Of a stretch of 64,000 bases of DNA, positions 1 through 8,644 are shown piece by piece (position 1 is the stretch's first letter; every line of letters starts with the position of its first letter). Origin of the DNA: an uncultured Paracoccaceae bacterium (GTDB taxonomy: Bacteria; Pseudomonadota; Alphaproteobacteria; Rhodobacterales; Rhodobacteraceae); assembly GCA_947500825.1 (NCBI GenBank), contig CANMTR010000006.1, positions 124,001 to 188,000 on the forward strand, in the 5' to 3' direction. The notes under the pieces were generated by a model. It made no database searches and had not been told where the DNA came from. It was given only the letters and a program-made list of their open reading frames with translations. The translations under genes and the position numbers were made by a program.

Positions 1-48
1 AACCTGAGCGTGCCTTGACGGCGCATCGCAGGCCGACGGGAGACAAGG

Positions 49-429
49 ATGCCGGACACCGAAGAGCGCCTGAGTTTCAAGGACATGTGCGCGCGGTTCG
101 AGGTGACGCCGAGGACCCTGCGCTATTACGAATACATCGAGCTTCTCTCCCCCGACCGGGAGGGTCGCGCGCGCTGGTACCGCCCGCGCGACGTGGCGCG
201 GATGACCCTGATCCTGCGCGGTCGGCGCTGGGGATTCACGCTTGAGGAGATCCGGCAGTGGCTCCTGATCTACGACAAGCAGGGCACGGAGGCGCAGATG
301 CGCCTGTGGGTGAAAGGCGCCGACCGTCAGCTCGGGCGCCTGCGCGAGGAGGCTCGGGCGCTTGAGGAAGCGATCGAGGGCCTGCGCCGGACCCGCGACG
401 AGGTGGCCGAGTCCCTCCGCCGGAAGTGA
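49..429 (+). CDS. MerR-family transcriptional regulator (copy 1)
   Basis: A 126-aa DNA-binding regulator of the MerR superfamily. The N-terminal winged helix-turn-helix carries the family signature TPRTLRYYE (about residues 20-28), followed by the wing region RPRDVARMTLILRGRRWGF. The C-terminal third (about 80-124) is a charged coiled coil of the kind used for dimerisation. No cysteine cluster for metal sensing is visible, so a small-molecule or acyl-CoA type ligand, or none, is more likely than a metal. The ATG follows a GGGAGACAAGG Shine-Dalgarno region. It is a clear paralogue of the next gene (shared MC-x-F-x-VTPRTLR-x-YE, LILRG, GF-x-LEEIR). Its position ahead of a beta-oxidation block suggests control of fatty-acid catabolism, which is inference. 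Confidence 0.85.
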   Translation: MPDTEERLSFKDMCARFEVTPRTLRYYEYIELLSPDREGRARWYRPRDVARMTLILRGRRWGFTLEEIRQWLLIYDKQGTEAQMRLWVKGADRQLGRLREEARALEEAIEGLRRTRDEVAESLRRK

Positions 430-441
430 CGCAACGTCCGG

Positions 442-457
442 GTTACGTAAACGTCAG
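442..457. promoter_or_regulatory. Inverted-repeat operator candidate for the MerR pair
   Basis: GTTACGTAAACGTCAG holds two ACGT half sites in inverted orientation around AA (TTACGT-AA-ACGTCA). From memory, MerR-type regulators of fatty-acid and branched-chain amino-acid degradation (LiuR type) use operators rich in ACGT half sites. The element lies between the two MerR genes, 64 bases before the second one, where a promoter for that gene and the downstream acyl-CoA dehydrogenase would sit. No transcript start is visible. Confidence 0.45.
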
Positions 458-520
458 AAGGACTTGCGGCGCCCGCCCCTGGCCCGCACCTACGCGTCGG
501 AAGACCGACGGAGACCCCTA

Positions 521-916
521 ATGACCAACGACACCCTGACCATCCGCGAGATGTGCGACGCCTTCGACGTCACGCCCCGGACGCTGCGCTTCTACGAGCA
601 GAAGGAACTGCTGGCGCCCATCCGCGACGGGCAGAAGCGTCTGTTCACCCGCCGCGATCGCGCCCGGCTGACCCTCATCCTGCGCGGCAAGCGGTTCGGC
701 TTCAACCTGGAGGAGATCCGGCGGCTCCTCGACCTCTATGGCCGCGGCCGCGAGCAGGAGACCCAGCTCGCCCGCGCCTACGAACTGGCCCAGGGACGTC
801 TGGCCCAGCTCAAGGCGAACCGCGCCGAACTCGACGCGGCCATCGACGATCTGGAGGACCAGATGACCATGGTCTCCAACACCCTGTCCGACATCCGCAA
901 GAATACCGCCGCCTGA
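521..916 (+). CDS. MerR-family transcriptional regulator (copy 2)
   Basis: A 131-aa MerR-superfamily regulator. The HTH signature TPRTLRFYE is near residues 20-28, the wing region is [18 protein letters not shown], and a C-terminal coiled coil runs from about residue 75 to 125. The ATG at 521 was chosen because the protein then starts just before the HTH, as in the first copy; an upstream in-frame extension overlaps the end of that gene and is unlikely. The stop is only 29 bases before the acyl-CoA dehydrogenase start, so the two are probably co-transcribed, and the operator-like inverted repeat at 442-457 lies just upstream. In Rhodobacteraceae a MerR gene commonly sits ahead of this acyl-CoA dehydrogenase, which supports a role as its local regulator. 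Confidence 0.86.
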   Translation: MTNDTLTIREMCDAFDVTPRTLRFYEQKELLAPIRDGQKRLFTRRDRARLTLILRGKRFGFNLEEIRRLLDLYGRGREQETQLARAYELAQGRLAQLKANRAELDAAIDDLEDQMTMVSNTLSDIRKNTAA

Positions 917-945
917 CGCGGCCCGCCCCCCCCCCGGAGACTGCC

Positions 946-2724
946 ATGACGACCTATCGCGCCCCCGTCGACGACCTCCGCTTCGTCCTCGACGAGCTCC
1001 TCGACGTCTCCGGCTCCGACATCCCCGGCTACGACGAGCTGGAGAGCGGGTTCGTCAAGGCGGTGCTGGAGGAGGCCGGTAAGCTGGCCGAGAACGTCCT
1101 GCACCCGCTCAACGCCGTGGGCGACCGCCAGGGCTGCCGGCTGGAGAACGGCGTCGTGCGCACGCCCGAAGGCTTCCGCGAGGCCTACGCGCAGATGCGC
1201 GAGGGCGGCTGGACGGGCCTCGACTGCGACCCCGAATACGGCGGCCAGGGCATGCCCCACCTGCTGAACTCGGCGGTGGGCGAGATCTTCGTGTCCGCCA
1301 ACATGGCCTTCAACATGTACCAGGGCCTGTCCCACGGGGCCTACAACGCCATCCACGCCCACGGCACCGACGAGCAGAAGCGCACCTGGCTGCCCAGGAT
1401 CGTCGACGGCACCTGGTCGGGCACCATGAACCTGACCGAGCCCCAGTGCGGCACCGACCTGGGCCTGATCCGCACCAGGGCCGAGCCGCAGGACGACGGC
1501 ACCTACGCCATCACCGGCCAGAAGATCTGGATCTCGGCGGGCGACCACGACCTGACCGACAACGTCGTCCACCTGGTGCTGGCGCGCATCTCCGGCGCGC
1601 CCGCGGGGGTCAAGGGCATCTCGCTGTTCATCGTGCCCAAGTTCCTGGTGGACGGGGACGGCTCCCTGGGCGCGCGCAACGCGGTCTCCTGCGGCGGGCT
1701 GGAATCCAAGATGGGCATCCACGGCAACGCCACCTGCGTGATGAACTACGACGGCGCCACGGGCTACCTGCTGGGCGAGGCCCACAAGGGCATGCGCGCC
1801 ATGTTCACCATGATGAACGAGGCGCGCCTCGGCGTGGGCGTGCAGGGCTACGCCATGGGCTCGGTCGCCTACCAGAACGCCGCCCTCTTCGCCCGCGAGC
1901 GACTGCAGGGCCGCGACGTGACCGGCCCGGCCAACCCCGACGGCCCCGCCGACCCGATCATCGTCCACCCCGACGTGCGCCGCGCGCTCCTCGACCAGAA
2001 GAGCTTCGTCGAGGGGGCGCGCGCCTTCGCCCTGTGGGGCGCGCACCTGATCGACCGCTCGCACCGCCTGGGCGACGCGGAGGCCGAGGCGCTGGTCTCG
2101 CTCCTCACCCCGGTGATCAAGGGCTTCCTGACCGACAAGGGCTTCGAGACGACCGTGCAGGCCCAGCAGACCCTGGGCGGGTCGGGCTTCACCTCCGAAT
2201 GGGGGCTCGAGCAGTTCGTCCGTGACGCGCGCATCACCATGATCTACGAGGGCACCAACGGCGTGCAATCCCTCGACCTGGTGGGCCGCAAGCTGGGGCT
2301 GAACGGCGGCAGGACCGTCATGGGCTTCTTCGACATGGTGAAGTCCTTCGCCAAGGAGAACGAGGGCGACGCGCGGCTCAAGGCGAACTTCCTCGACCCC
2401 CTGAAATCCGCCTCCAAGGACCTCCAGGGCGCGGCCATGTTCTTCATGCAGAACGGCGCCAAATCCCCCAACGAGGCGCTGTCGGGCTCCCACGACTTCC
2501 TGCACCTCTTCGGCCATGTCTGCCTGGGGCTGATGTGGGCGCGGATGGCCCGGGCCGCCTACGCCGCGCTCGACGCGGGAACGGGCGACCCCGCCTTCTA
2601 CGAGGCCAAGATCGCCACCGGGCGCTACTACATGGCCCGCCAGCTGCCCGCCACGGCCATGCACCGCGCCCGGATCGAGAGCGGCGCCGAGCCCGTCATG
2701 ACCCTCGACGCGGCCAGCTTCTGA
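946..2724 (+). CDS. Acyl-CoA dehydrogenase with C-terminal extension (FadE/DmdC-like)
   Basis: A 592-aa FAD-dependent acyl-CoA dehydrogenase that oxidises an acyl-CoA to the trans-2-enoyl-CoA and passes electrons to ETF. The usual N-terminal helical, middle beta ([13 protein letters not shown], about 160-172) and C-terminal helical domains are all present. The probable catalytic base is Glu435 in IYEGTNGVQ. After about residue 470 there is an additional C-terminal domain, giving the roughly 590-aa length of the long subfamily that also includes the methylmercaptopropionyl-CoA dehydrogenase DmdC. Substrate cannot be told from sequence; thiolase and FadJ genes downstream favour fatty-acid beta-oxidation. 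The ATG at 946 has a GGAGA motif 5 bases upstream. Confidence 0.9.
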   Translation: MTTYRAPVDDLRFVLDELLDVSGSDIPGYDELESGFVKAVLEEAGKLAENVLHPLNAVGDRQGCRLENGVVRTPEGFREAYAQMREGGWTGLDCDPEYGGQGMPHLLNSAVGEIFVSANMAFNMYQGLSHGAYNAIHAHGTDEQKRTWLPRIVDGTWSGTMNLTEPQCGTDLGLIRTRAEPQDDGTYAITGQKIWISAGDHDLTDNVVHLVLARISGAPAGVKGISLFIVPKFLVDGDGSLGARNAVSCGGLESKMGIHGNATCVMNYDGATGYLLGEAHKGMRAMFTMMNEARLGVGVQGYAMGSVAYQNAALFARERLQGRDVTGPANPDGPADPIIVHPDVRRALLDQKSFVEGARAFALWGAHLIDRSHRLGDAEAEALVSLLTPVIKGFLTDKGFETTVQAQQTLGGSGFTSEWGLEQFVRDARITMIYEGTNGVQSLDLVGRKLGLNGGRTVMGFFDMVKSFAKENEGDARLKANFLDPLKSASKDLQGAAMFFMQNGAKSPNEALSGSHDFLHLFGHVCLGLMWARMARAAYAALDAGTGDPAFYEAKIATGRYYMARQLPATAMHRARIESGAEPVMTLDAASF

Positions 2725-2736
2725 AACGCCGGGACC

Positions 2737-2772
2737 GCCTCCGGCGGGGGTATTTGGAGAAAGGGTGAGGGG
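2737..2772 (+). repeat. Dispersed intergenic repeat, copy 1
   Basis: GCCTCCGGCGGGGGTATTTG at 2737-2756 is followed by AAAGGGTGA at 2760-2768. The same 36-base element recurs in reverse orientation at 27951-27986, identical at 33 of 36 positions by hand alignment. A degenerate inverted relative lies at 2916-2936. I recall similar motifs between genes in other Rhodobacteraceae genomes, but could not count them here. Confidence 0.7.
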
Positions 2773-2915
2773 AGGAACGGATCGGCCCCGCCCCGACCGG
2801 GCGGGCATGGCCGCAGGCGTCCGGGACGGGGCGTCACCCTTTGCGGTCATCGGCTCCCCAGCCTGTACCGCCCCCCGAGGATGGCGGCGGCGCATTGACG
2901 AACCATTACCGCCCG

Positions 2916-2936
2916 TCATCCTTTTCCAAGTACCCC
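2916..2936 (-). repeat. Degenerate inverted copy of the dispersed repeat
   Basis: Read on the minus strand this is GGGGTACTTGGAAAAGGATGA, which resembles the GGGGTATTTGGAGAAAGGGTGA part of copy 1 (2747-2768). With copy 1 it forms an inverted pair around about 150 bases in the 266-base gap between the dehydrogenase and GST genes. Nothing coding is evident in that gap. Confidence 0.45.
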
Positions 2937-2944
2937 ACGGGGGT

Positions 2945-2965
2945 CCGGGGGCGTGACGCCCCCGG
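2945..2965 (+). promoter_or_regulatory. Perfect GC hairpin upstream of the GST gene
   Basis: CCGGGGGCG (2945-2953), loop TGA, CGCCCCCGG (2957-2965): nine perfect base pairs with a three-base loop, ending 25 bases before the GST start. No U-tract follows, so a simple intrinsic terminator is unlikely. It may be part of the dispersed repeat element, or an RNA processing or attenuation structure. Confidence 0.5.
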
Positions 2966-2990
2966 CGACGCCAGCAAGGAGAGACGACCC

Positions 2991-3617
2991 ATGACCATCC
3001 AGCTTCACTGCTTCGGAGAAAGCGGGAACGCCTACAAGGCGGCCCTGGCGCTGGAGCTGGCAGGGCTCGATTGGCAGCCCGTCTTCGTGAACTTCTTCGA
3101 CGGCGAGACGCGCTCCGAGGCCTATCGCCGCGACGTCAACGAGATGGGAGAGGCACCGGTCATGGTCTCCGGCGACCTTCGGCTGACGCAGTCCGGCGTG
3201 ATCCAGTCCTGGATCGTTGAGGAGACCGGCAAGCTCGGCGGGAAGGACGCGGACGAGGCGCGCGAGGTCCTGCGCTGGCAGTTCTGGGACAACCACAAGC
3301 TCTCCTCGATGGCGGGGATGACGCGGTTCCTGGCCAACTTCCTGCCCGAGGAGAAGCGCCCGCAGCCGGTGATCGACTTCCTGAAGGGGCGCCTTTCCTC
3401 GGCCTATGAGGTGCTCGATCGGCACCTCGAGGGGCGCGACTGGATCGTCGGACGGGACGTCACTGTCGCGGACCTGTCGTGCTGCTCGTATCTCTACTAC
3501 CCGGAGCCCTTCGGCTTCGATCGGGCCGACTGGCCCGGGATCGACCGCTGGCTGAACAACGTCCGGTCGCTGCCGGGCTGGAAGCACCCCTACGACCTGA
3601 TGCCGCGCTCGGCATGA
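2991..3617 (+). CDS. Glutathione S-transferase family protein
   Basis: A 208-aa cytosolic GST-fold protein. The N-terminal thioredoxin-like half (about 1-80) begins with a short strand, then GESGNAYKAALAL, where a Ser or Tyr could activate glutathione, and has the EAPVMVSGDLRLTQSGVI segment that normally contains the cis-Pro and glutathione gamma-glutamyl contact (Gln-Ser). The C-terminal half is all-helical, with the N-capping-type motif WIVGRDVTVADLSC. Length is normal. The ATG follows AAGGAGAGACG. It sits 22 bases ahead of the thiolase gene, so it is probably translated as part of the beta-oxidation operon. A detoxifying or isomerase role towards acyl-CoA pathway by-products is possible but unproven. 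Confidence 0.85.
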   Translation: MTIQLHCFGESGNAYKAALALELAGLDWQPVFVNFFDGETRSEAYRRDVNEMGEAPVMVSGDLRLTQSGVIQSWIVEETGKLGGKDADEAREVLRWQFWDNHKLSSMAGMTRFLANFLPEEKRPQPVIDFLKGRLSSAYEVLDRHLEGRDWIVGRDVTVADLSCCSYLYYPEPFGFDRADWPGIDRWLNNVRSLPGWKHPYDLMPRSA

Positions 3618-3639
3618 GAGCCACGCGAAGGAGGAGACG

Positions 3640-4851
3640 ATGACCGAGGCCTACATCTACGACGCGGTCCGCACCCCCAGGGGGCGCGGCCGCAAGGACG
3701 GCGCACTGCACGAGGTGACCTCGGTGCGGCTCTCGGCGCTGGTGCTCGACGCGCTCAAGGCCCGCTCGGGGCTCGAGGGCGCCGCGGTGGAGGACGTGAT
3801 CTGGGGCAACGTCACCCAGGTCAAGGAGCAGGGCGGGTGCCTCGCGCGCACCGCCGTGCTGGCCTCGGGGCTCGACGAGGCGATACCGGGCCTGTCGGTC
3901 AACCGCTTCTGCGCCAGCGGCCTCGAGGCGGTGAACCTGGCCGCCAACCAGGTGCGCGGCGGCGCCGGGGCGGGCTACATCGCCGGGGGCGTGGAGATGA
4001 TGGGGCGGGTCGCCATGGGGTCCGACGGCGCGGCGATCGCGGTCGATCCGTCCGTCGCGATGGAGAGCTACTTCGTCCCCCAGGGGATCTCGGCCGACAT
4101 CATCGCGACCCAGTACGGCATCTCGCGCGACGACGCCGACGCCTTCGCGGTGGAGAGCCAGGCCCGGGCCGCCGCCGCCTGGAAGGAACGCCGCTTCGAC
4201 CGCTCGATCCTCGAGGTGACCGACCGCAACGGCCTGACCATTCTCGACCGCGACGAGCACATGCGCCCGGGCACCGACATGCAGTCGCTGGGGGCGCTGT
4301 CGCCATCTTTCAGGGAAATGGGCGAGACGATGCCCGGCTTCGACAAGGTGGCGCTGATGAAGTACCCCCACCTGGAGCGGATCGAGCACGTCCACCACGC
4401 GGGCAACTCGAGCGGGATCGTCGACGGCGCCGCGGGCCTGCTGATCGGGTCGAAGGCGTTCGGCGAAGACCACGGCCTGAAACCCCGCGCCCGCATCCGG
4501 GCCACCGCCAAGATCGGCACCGACCCCACGATCATGCTCACCGGCCCGGTCCCCGCGACGCAGAAGATCCTGCGCGAGAGCGGCATGGAGATCGGCGACA
4601 TCGACCTCATCGAGGTCAACGAGGCGTTCTCGGCCGTGGTGCTGCGCTTTCTGCAGGCCTTCGACGTGGACCCGTCCCGCGTGAACCCCAACGGCGGCGC
4701 CATCGCCATGGGCCACCCCCTGGGCGCGACGGGCGCGATCATCCTCGGCACCCTCCTCGACGAGATGGAGCGCACCGACCGGGAAACCGGGCTCGCCACG
4801 CTCTGCGTCGCCTCGGGCATGGGGGCCGCGACCATCATCGAGCGGGTCTGA
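3640..4851 (+). CDS. Acetyl-CoA acyltransferase (thiolase, FadA type)
   Basis: A 403-aa thiolase that cleaves 3-ketoacyl-CoA with CoA to acetyl-CoA and a shortened acyl-CoA. The catalytic triad is in place: nucleophile Cys91 in NRFCASGLEA, His359 in GGAIAMGHPLGATGA and Cys389 in LCVASGMGAA. Length and motifs fit a degradative thiolase, as does linkage to acyl-CoA dehydrogenase and FadJ-type genes; the biosynthetic phaA-type thiolase is a separate gene at 42.1-43.3 kb. The ATG is preceded by AAGGAGGAGACG, a strong ribosome-binding site. It is normally a cytosolic tetramer, or part of a complex with the FadB/J subunit. Confidence 0.92.
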   Translation: MTEAYIYDAVRTPRGRGRKDGALHEVTSVRLSALVLDALKARSGLEGAAVEDVIWGNVTQVKEQGGCLARTAVLASGLDEAIPGLSVNRFCASGLEAVNLAANQVRGGAGAGYIAGGVEMMGRVAMGSDGAAIAVDPSVAMESYFVPQGISADIIATQYGISRDDADAFAVESQARAAAAWKERRFDRSILEVTDRNGLTILDRDEHMRPGTDMQSLGALSPSFREMGETMPGFDKVALMKYPHLERIEHVHHAGNSSGIVDGAAGLLIGSKAFGEDHGLKPRARIRATAKIGTDPTIMLTGPVPATQKILRESGMEIGDIDLIEVNEAFSAVVLRFLQAFDVDPSRVNPNGGAIAMGHPLGATGAIILGTLLDEMERTDRETGLATLCVASGMGAATIIERV

Positions 4852-4953
4852 TGGCGGCGCGGGAGGAGCGGCGCCGGGCCTGGGACGAGGCGAAGGCGCC
4901 ATGCCGCCCCTTTTCCCTCGACAACCGTCGCGCGCACGAAATAACGTCGGGGA

Positions 4954-5418
4954 ATGGCTTGTACCGTCCAGCAATTCTTCACCAACCAGGCGCTGCACCT
5001 GCGACACGGGCAGTTCGACGTGATGGCGCGCTCCTACGGGGTGCCGCTCGTGGTGATAATGCCTACGGGCGGTCGCGACGTGTCGCTCCTGCCCAGTCGG
5101 GCCGCGGTGGCCGCGTTCTTCCGCACCAAGTTCGAGGGGCTGGAGGAGGCGGGGATCGACTATCTGCGCGCCATGGTCTCCGAGGTGGAGACGGTCTCGG
5201 AGCGGCGCCACGCCGCGACGGTGACGTGGTACTACGTGGACGGCAACGGCGCGCGGCAGGGCGAGACCCGGGCGCGCTATTTCCTGGGTCGGCGCTCGGG
5301 CGGACTGACCGTGGAGATGATCGAGTTCGAGCGGCTCGCCTTCGACGCCATCGCCGACTGGGTGGCGCAGCACGAGCGCAAGGTGCCGGGCGCCGGCATC
5401 GACCCGCGCCTGGCCTGA
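4954..5418 (+). CDS. NTF2/SnoaL-like small protein of unknown function
   Basis: A 154-aa soluble protein lying between the thiolase and FadJ genes. Its pattern is that of an NTF2/SnoaL-like cone fold: an N-terminal helix pair (FFTNQALHLRHGQFDVMARSYG), a VVIMPTGGRDVSLLPSRAAVAAFF segment, then alternating beta strands (VSEVETVSERRHAATVTWYYVDG, ARARYFLGRR, TVEMIEFERL). No catalytic motif can be assigned. Codon use matches its neighbours. It is probably an accessory or stray gene of the operon. There is a gap of 102 bases before it and 77 after it, so it may have its own translation signals. Confidence 0.65.
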   Translation: MACTVQQFFTNQALHLRHGQFDVMARSYGVPLVVIMPTGGRDVSLLPSRAAVAAFFRTKFEGLEEAGIDYLRAMVSEVETVSERRHAATVTWYYVDGNGARQGETRARYFLGRRSGGLTVEMIEFERLAFDAIADWVAQHERKVPGAGIDPRLA

Positions 5419-5495
5419 GACCCCCCCAATTCCATCTGACCAACCGCCCCGCGGCCGCCGCCGCCGGGCCTTTTCGCATGTCGGGAGAGTGACGG

Positions 5496-7697
5496 ATGAG
5501 CGATTTCAGATACGAGCTTGGTGACGACGGCGTCGCGGTCCTGACCTGGGACATGCCCGACCGCTCGATGAACGTGATGACGCGCGACGCCTTCGCCGAG
5601 CTGGACGGGATGATCGACCGCGCCCTGGCCGACGAGGCCGTGAAGGGGATCGTGATCGCCTCCGCCAAGAAGGACTTCGCCGGCGGAATGGACCTGGGCG
5701 TGCTGTCCCGCATCCGCGAGGAGGCCGGCGAGGCGCCCGCCCGCGCCCTGTTCGACTTCACGATGGAGGGCCACCGCATCCTGCGCAAGATCGAGCGGGC
5801 GGGGATGGACGACAAGAACAAGGGCGGCAAGCCCGTGGCCTGCGCGATCTCCGGCACCTGCGCCGGCATCGGGACCGAGATCGCGCTGGCCTGCCACCGC
5901 CGCTTCATGGCCGAGGGAAAGGCCAAGATCGGCCTGCCCGAGATCATGGTCGGCCTCTTCCCCGGCGGCGGCGGCACCACGCGCTACAGCCGCATGGTGG
6001 GCGCCATGGCCGCCTCGCCGGTCCTGCTGGAGGGCAAGATGCTGGAGCCCGCCAAGGCCAGGGGCGCGAGCCTGGTGGACGAGGTCGTGGCCCCGGGCGA
6101 GCTTCTGTCGCGGGCGCGCGAATGGGTGCTGTCGGCCACCGACGCCGACCTGGTCAAACCGTGGGACCAGAAGGGCTGGAAGATGCCCGGCGGCGAGCCC
6201 TACCACCCGGCGGGCTTCATGACCTTCGTGGGGGCGAGCGCGATGGTCAACGGCCGCACCAAGGGCAACTACCCCGCGGCCCGCGCCCTCCTTTCGGCGG
6301 TCTACGAAGGCGCGCTGGTGCCCTTCGACACCGCCCTCAGGATCGAGGCGCGCTGGTTCGTGAGCGTGCTGATGGAACCCTCCTCCACCGCGATGATCCG
6401 CTCGCTGTTTCTCAACAAGCAGGCGCTGGAAAAGGGGGCGAACCGGCCCGAGGCGCCCGATCAGCGCGTCTCGAAGGTCGGCGTGATGGGCGCGGGCATG
6501 ATGGGCGCGGGCATCGCCTATGTCGCCGCCAACGCCGGCATCGACGTGGTCCTGATCGACCGCGAGCAGGCCGCCGCCGACCGCGGCCGCGCCTATTCCG
6601 AGGGGCTGCTCGACAAGGGCATCAAGCGCAAGAAGGTGACCGAGGACAAAAAGGCCGAGGTGCTGGGCCGGATCAACGCGACCACCGAATACGAGGCGCT
6701 CTCGGGCTGCGACCTGGTGGTGGAGGCCGTGTTCGAGGACCCGGGGATAAAGGCCGAGGTCACGAAGGCCGTCGAGGCCGCCGCCGGAGCGGACTGCATC
6801 TTCGCCACCAACACCTCCACCCTGCCCATCTCCGACCTCGCCAAGGCCAGCGAACGGCCCGGGCAATTCATCGGCATCCACTTCTTCAGCCCCGTGGACA
6901 AGATGATGCTGGTGGAGATCATCAAGGGCGCGGCGACGGGCGACCGGGCCGTGGCAAAGGCGCTCGACTTCGTGCGCCAGATCCGCAAGACCCCCATCGT
7001 CGTCAACGACGCGCGATTCTTCTACGCCAACCGCTGCATCATCCCCTACATCAACGAGGGAATGCGGATGCTGGGCGAGGGCGTCTCCCCCGCCCTGATC
7101 GAGAACGCGGCCAAGAATCTCGGTTTCCCGCTGGGCCCGCTGCAACTGGTGGACGAGACCTCCATCGACCTCGGCGTCAAGATCGCCAAGGCCACCCGTG
7201 CGGCCATGGGCGACGCCTATCCCGACGGGGCGGTGGACGAGGTGCTGTTCGCCATGGCCGACGAGGGCCGGATGGGCCGCAAGTCGAACGCGGGCTTCTA
7301 CGCCTACGGCGAGGACGGGTCGCGCCACGGCCTCTGGGAGGGCCTTGGGAGCCGCTTCCCCGCCGCCGCCGACCAGCCCGAGGTCACCCGCGTCCAGCAC
7401 CGCCTGATGATGGCCCAGGTCCTCGAAGCGGTGCGCGCCTTCGAGGAGGGCGTGCTCGAGGACATCCGCGAGGGCGACGTGGGCGCGATCCTGGGCTGGG
7501 GGTTCGCGCCCTGGTCGGGGGGCCCGTTCTCCTGGCTCGACATGCTGGGCGCGGCCCGGGCCGTGGAGATCTGCGAGACGCTGGAGGCCGCGCACGGCGC
7601 GCGCTTCGCCACCCCCCCCATGCTGGGCGAGATGGCCCGGAGCGGTGGCGCCTTCTACGCCCGCTACGGCGATGGCGCCAGGGCCGACGCCGCCTGA
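5496..7697 (+). CDS. fadJ: Bifunctional enoyl-CoA hydratase / 3-hydroxyacyl-CoA dehydrogenase (FadJ/FadB type)
   Basis: A 733-aa multifunctional beta-oxidation protein. The N-terminal crotonase domain (about 1-290) has the oxyanion region CAISGTCAGIGTEIALAC and KIGLPEIMVGLFPGGGG; both catalytic glutamates (TEIAL and GLPE) are present. The 3-hydroxyacyl-CoA dehydrogenase domain starts at about residue 325 with the NAD-binding VGVMGAGMMGAGIA (glycines near 332-337), has the catalytic His in FIGIHFFSPVDKM, and ends with a C-terminal helical repeat domain. Length matches FadJ/FadB (about 715-735 aa). With the upstream thiolase it completes the beta-oxidation spiral. Whether it is the FadB or FadJ orthologue cannot be decided from sequence alone. 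Confidence 0.93.
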   Translation: MSDFRYELGDDGVAVLTWDMPDRSMNVMTRDAFAELDGMIDRALADEAVKGIVIASAKKDFAGGMDLGVLSRIREEAGEAPARALFDFTMEGHRILRKIERAGMDDKNKGGKPVACAISGTCAGIGTEIALACHRRFMAEGKAKIGLPEIMVGLFPGGGGTTRYSRMVGAMAASPVLLEGKMLEPAKARGASLVDEVVAPGELLSRAREWVLSATDADLVKPWDQKGWKMPGGEPYHPAGFMTFVGASAMVNGRTKGNYPAARALLSAVYEGALVPFDTALRIEARWFVSVLMEPSSTAMIRSLFLNKQALEKGANRPEAPDQRVSKVGVMGAGMMGAGIAYVAANAGIDVVLIDREQAAADRGRAYSEGLLDKGIKRKKVTEDKKAEVLGRINATTEYEALSGCDLVVEAVFEDPGIKAEVTKAVEAAAGADCIFATNTSTLPISDLAKASERPGQFIGIHFFSPVDKMMLVEIIKGAATGDRAVAKALDFVRQIRKTPIVVNDARFFYANRCIIPYINEGMRMLGEGVSPALIENAAKNLGFPLGPLQLVDETSIDLGVKIAKATRAAMGDAYPDGAVDEVLFAMADEGRMGRKSNAGFYAYGEDGSRHGLWEGLGSRFPAAADQPEVTRVQHRLMMAQVLEAVRAFEEGVLEDIREGDVGAILGWGFAPWSGGPFSWLDMLGAARAVEICETLEAAHGARFATPPMLGEMARSGGAFYARYGDGARADAA

Positions 7698-7723
7698 CCG
7701 CGGGCGGGGGGCCTCCCCCCGCC

Positions 7724-8644
7724 CTACCTATCCGCCGCCCGTCCCTCGCGGTGAAAGACATAGAGACCCGAGGCCAGGATCACCGCGATCCCCGCCCAGG
7801 TGAGCAGGTCGGGGAAGTCGTCGAAGACCAGCCAGCCCATGGCGGTGGCCCCCACGATCTCCAGGTACTGGAACGGGGCCAGCGCGCCCGCCTCGGCGCG
7901 GCGGAACGCCTCGGCGATCAGCACGAAGGCCACCGCCGCCAGCACCCCCGCCCCCGCGACCGCCGCCCAGACCCAGCCCGGATAGGTGCCGGGCGCCACC
8001 CGCGCCACGCCGGCGGCATGCATCGCGCCCACCACCGCCACCATGCCCAGCGCCGCATAGGCCGTCGCCCCGCATTGCACGTCGAGGCCCGATCGCGTCC
8101 GGCACGCCACCCGCAGCACGATCATGTTGAGCGCATAGGCCGTGGCCGCCCCCAGGGGCAGGAGCGTCGCCCAGCCATGGGCGGAAAATCCCGGCCGGAT
8201 CACCAGGAGCGCGCCAAGAAGGCCCACGGCCACCGCCCCCAGCCGGCGCGGCCCCACCCGCTCGCCCAGCAGCGGGCCGGTGAGCAGGGTCAGGACCAGC
8301 GGCTCGACGAAGAAGATCGCGATGGCCGTGGCGATGGGCATCGCCGCGAAGGCCGAGATCAGGCACACCAGCGCCACCATGATCAGCCCCCCCGACAGGG
8401 CCACGACGGGCGCGAACATGCCCCCGCCCCCACGCCCGCGACGACCGTGACGGCCCTGCAGGAGCGCCACGGGCACGAGGCACAGCGCCTGCGCCACGAG
8501 GCGCCACATGGTCACCTCCACCGGGCCGATCTCGCCCGTGAGCAGCTTCGACAGGGTGTCGCCCATGGGCAGCAGCCCCATGGCCGCGACCATGCAGGCC
8601 ATGCCCAGCACACCCTCGGGCAGGGAGGCGCGTATCTGCGTCAT
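7724..8644 (-). CDS. DMT-superfamily (EamA) transporter
   Basis: A 306-aa inner-membrane protein with ten predicted transmembrane segments in two tandem EamA repeats, the drug/metabolite transporter architecture (YdcZ/RhaT/RarD relatives). The first repeat begins with MACMVAAMGLLPMGDTLSKLL and the second with TLLPLGAATAYALNMIVLRV; the DP-x-G-like end of the repeats is represented by APFQYLEIVGATAMGWLVFDD. Substrates of this family range from amino acids to nucleosides and cannot be predicted. It is transcribed away from the acyl-CoA synthetase gene and converges on fadJ with a 26-base gap. Confidence 0.85.
   Translation of the reverse strand: MTQIRASLPEGVLGMACMVAAMGLLPMGDTLSKLLTGEIGPVEVTMWRLVAQALCLVPVALLQGRHGRRGRGGGGMFAPVVALSGGLIMVALVCLISAFAAMPIATAIAIFFVEPLVLTLLTGPLLGERVGPRRLGAVAVGLLGALLVIRPGFSAHGWATLLPLGAATAYALNMIVLRVACRTRSGLDVQCGATAYAALGMVAVVGAMHAAGVARVAPGTYPGWVWAAVAGAGVLAAVAFVLIAEAFRRAEAGALAPFQYLEIVGATAMGWLVFDDFPDLLTWAGIAVILASGLYVFHREGRAADR

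Noticed and set aside
778-2919. 713-codon minus-strand frame opposite the acyl-CoA dehydrogenase
   Set aside because: Antisense shadow; no recognisable domain, and the plus-strand gene has a complete catalytic signature.
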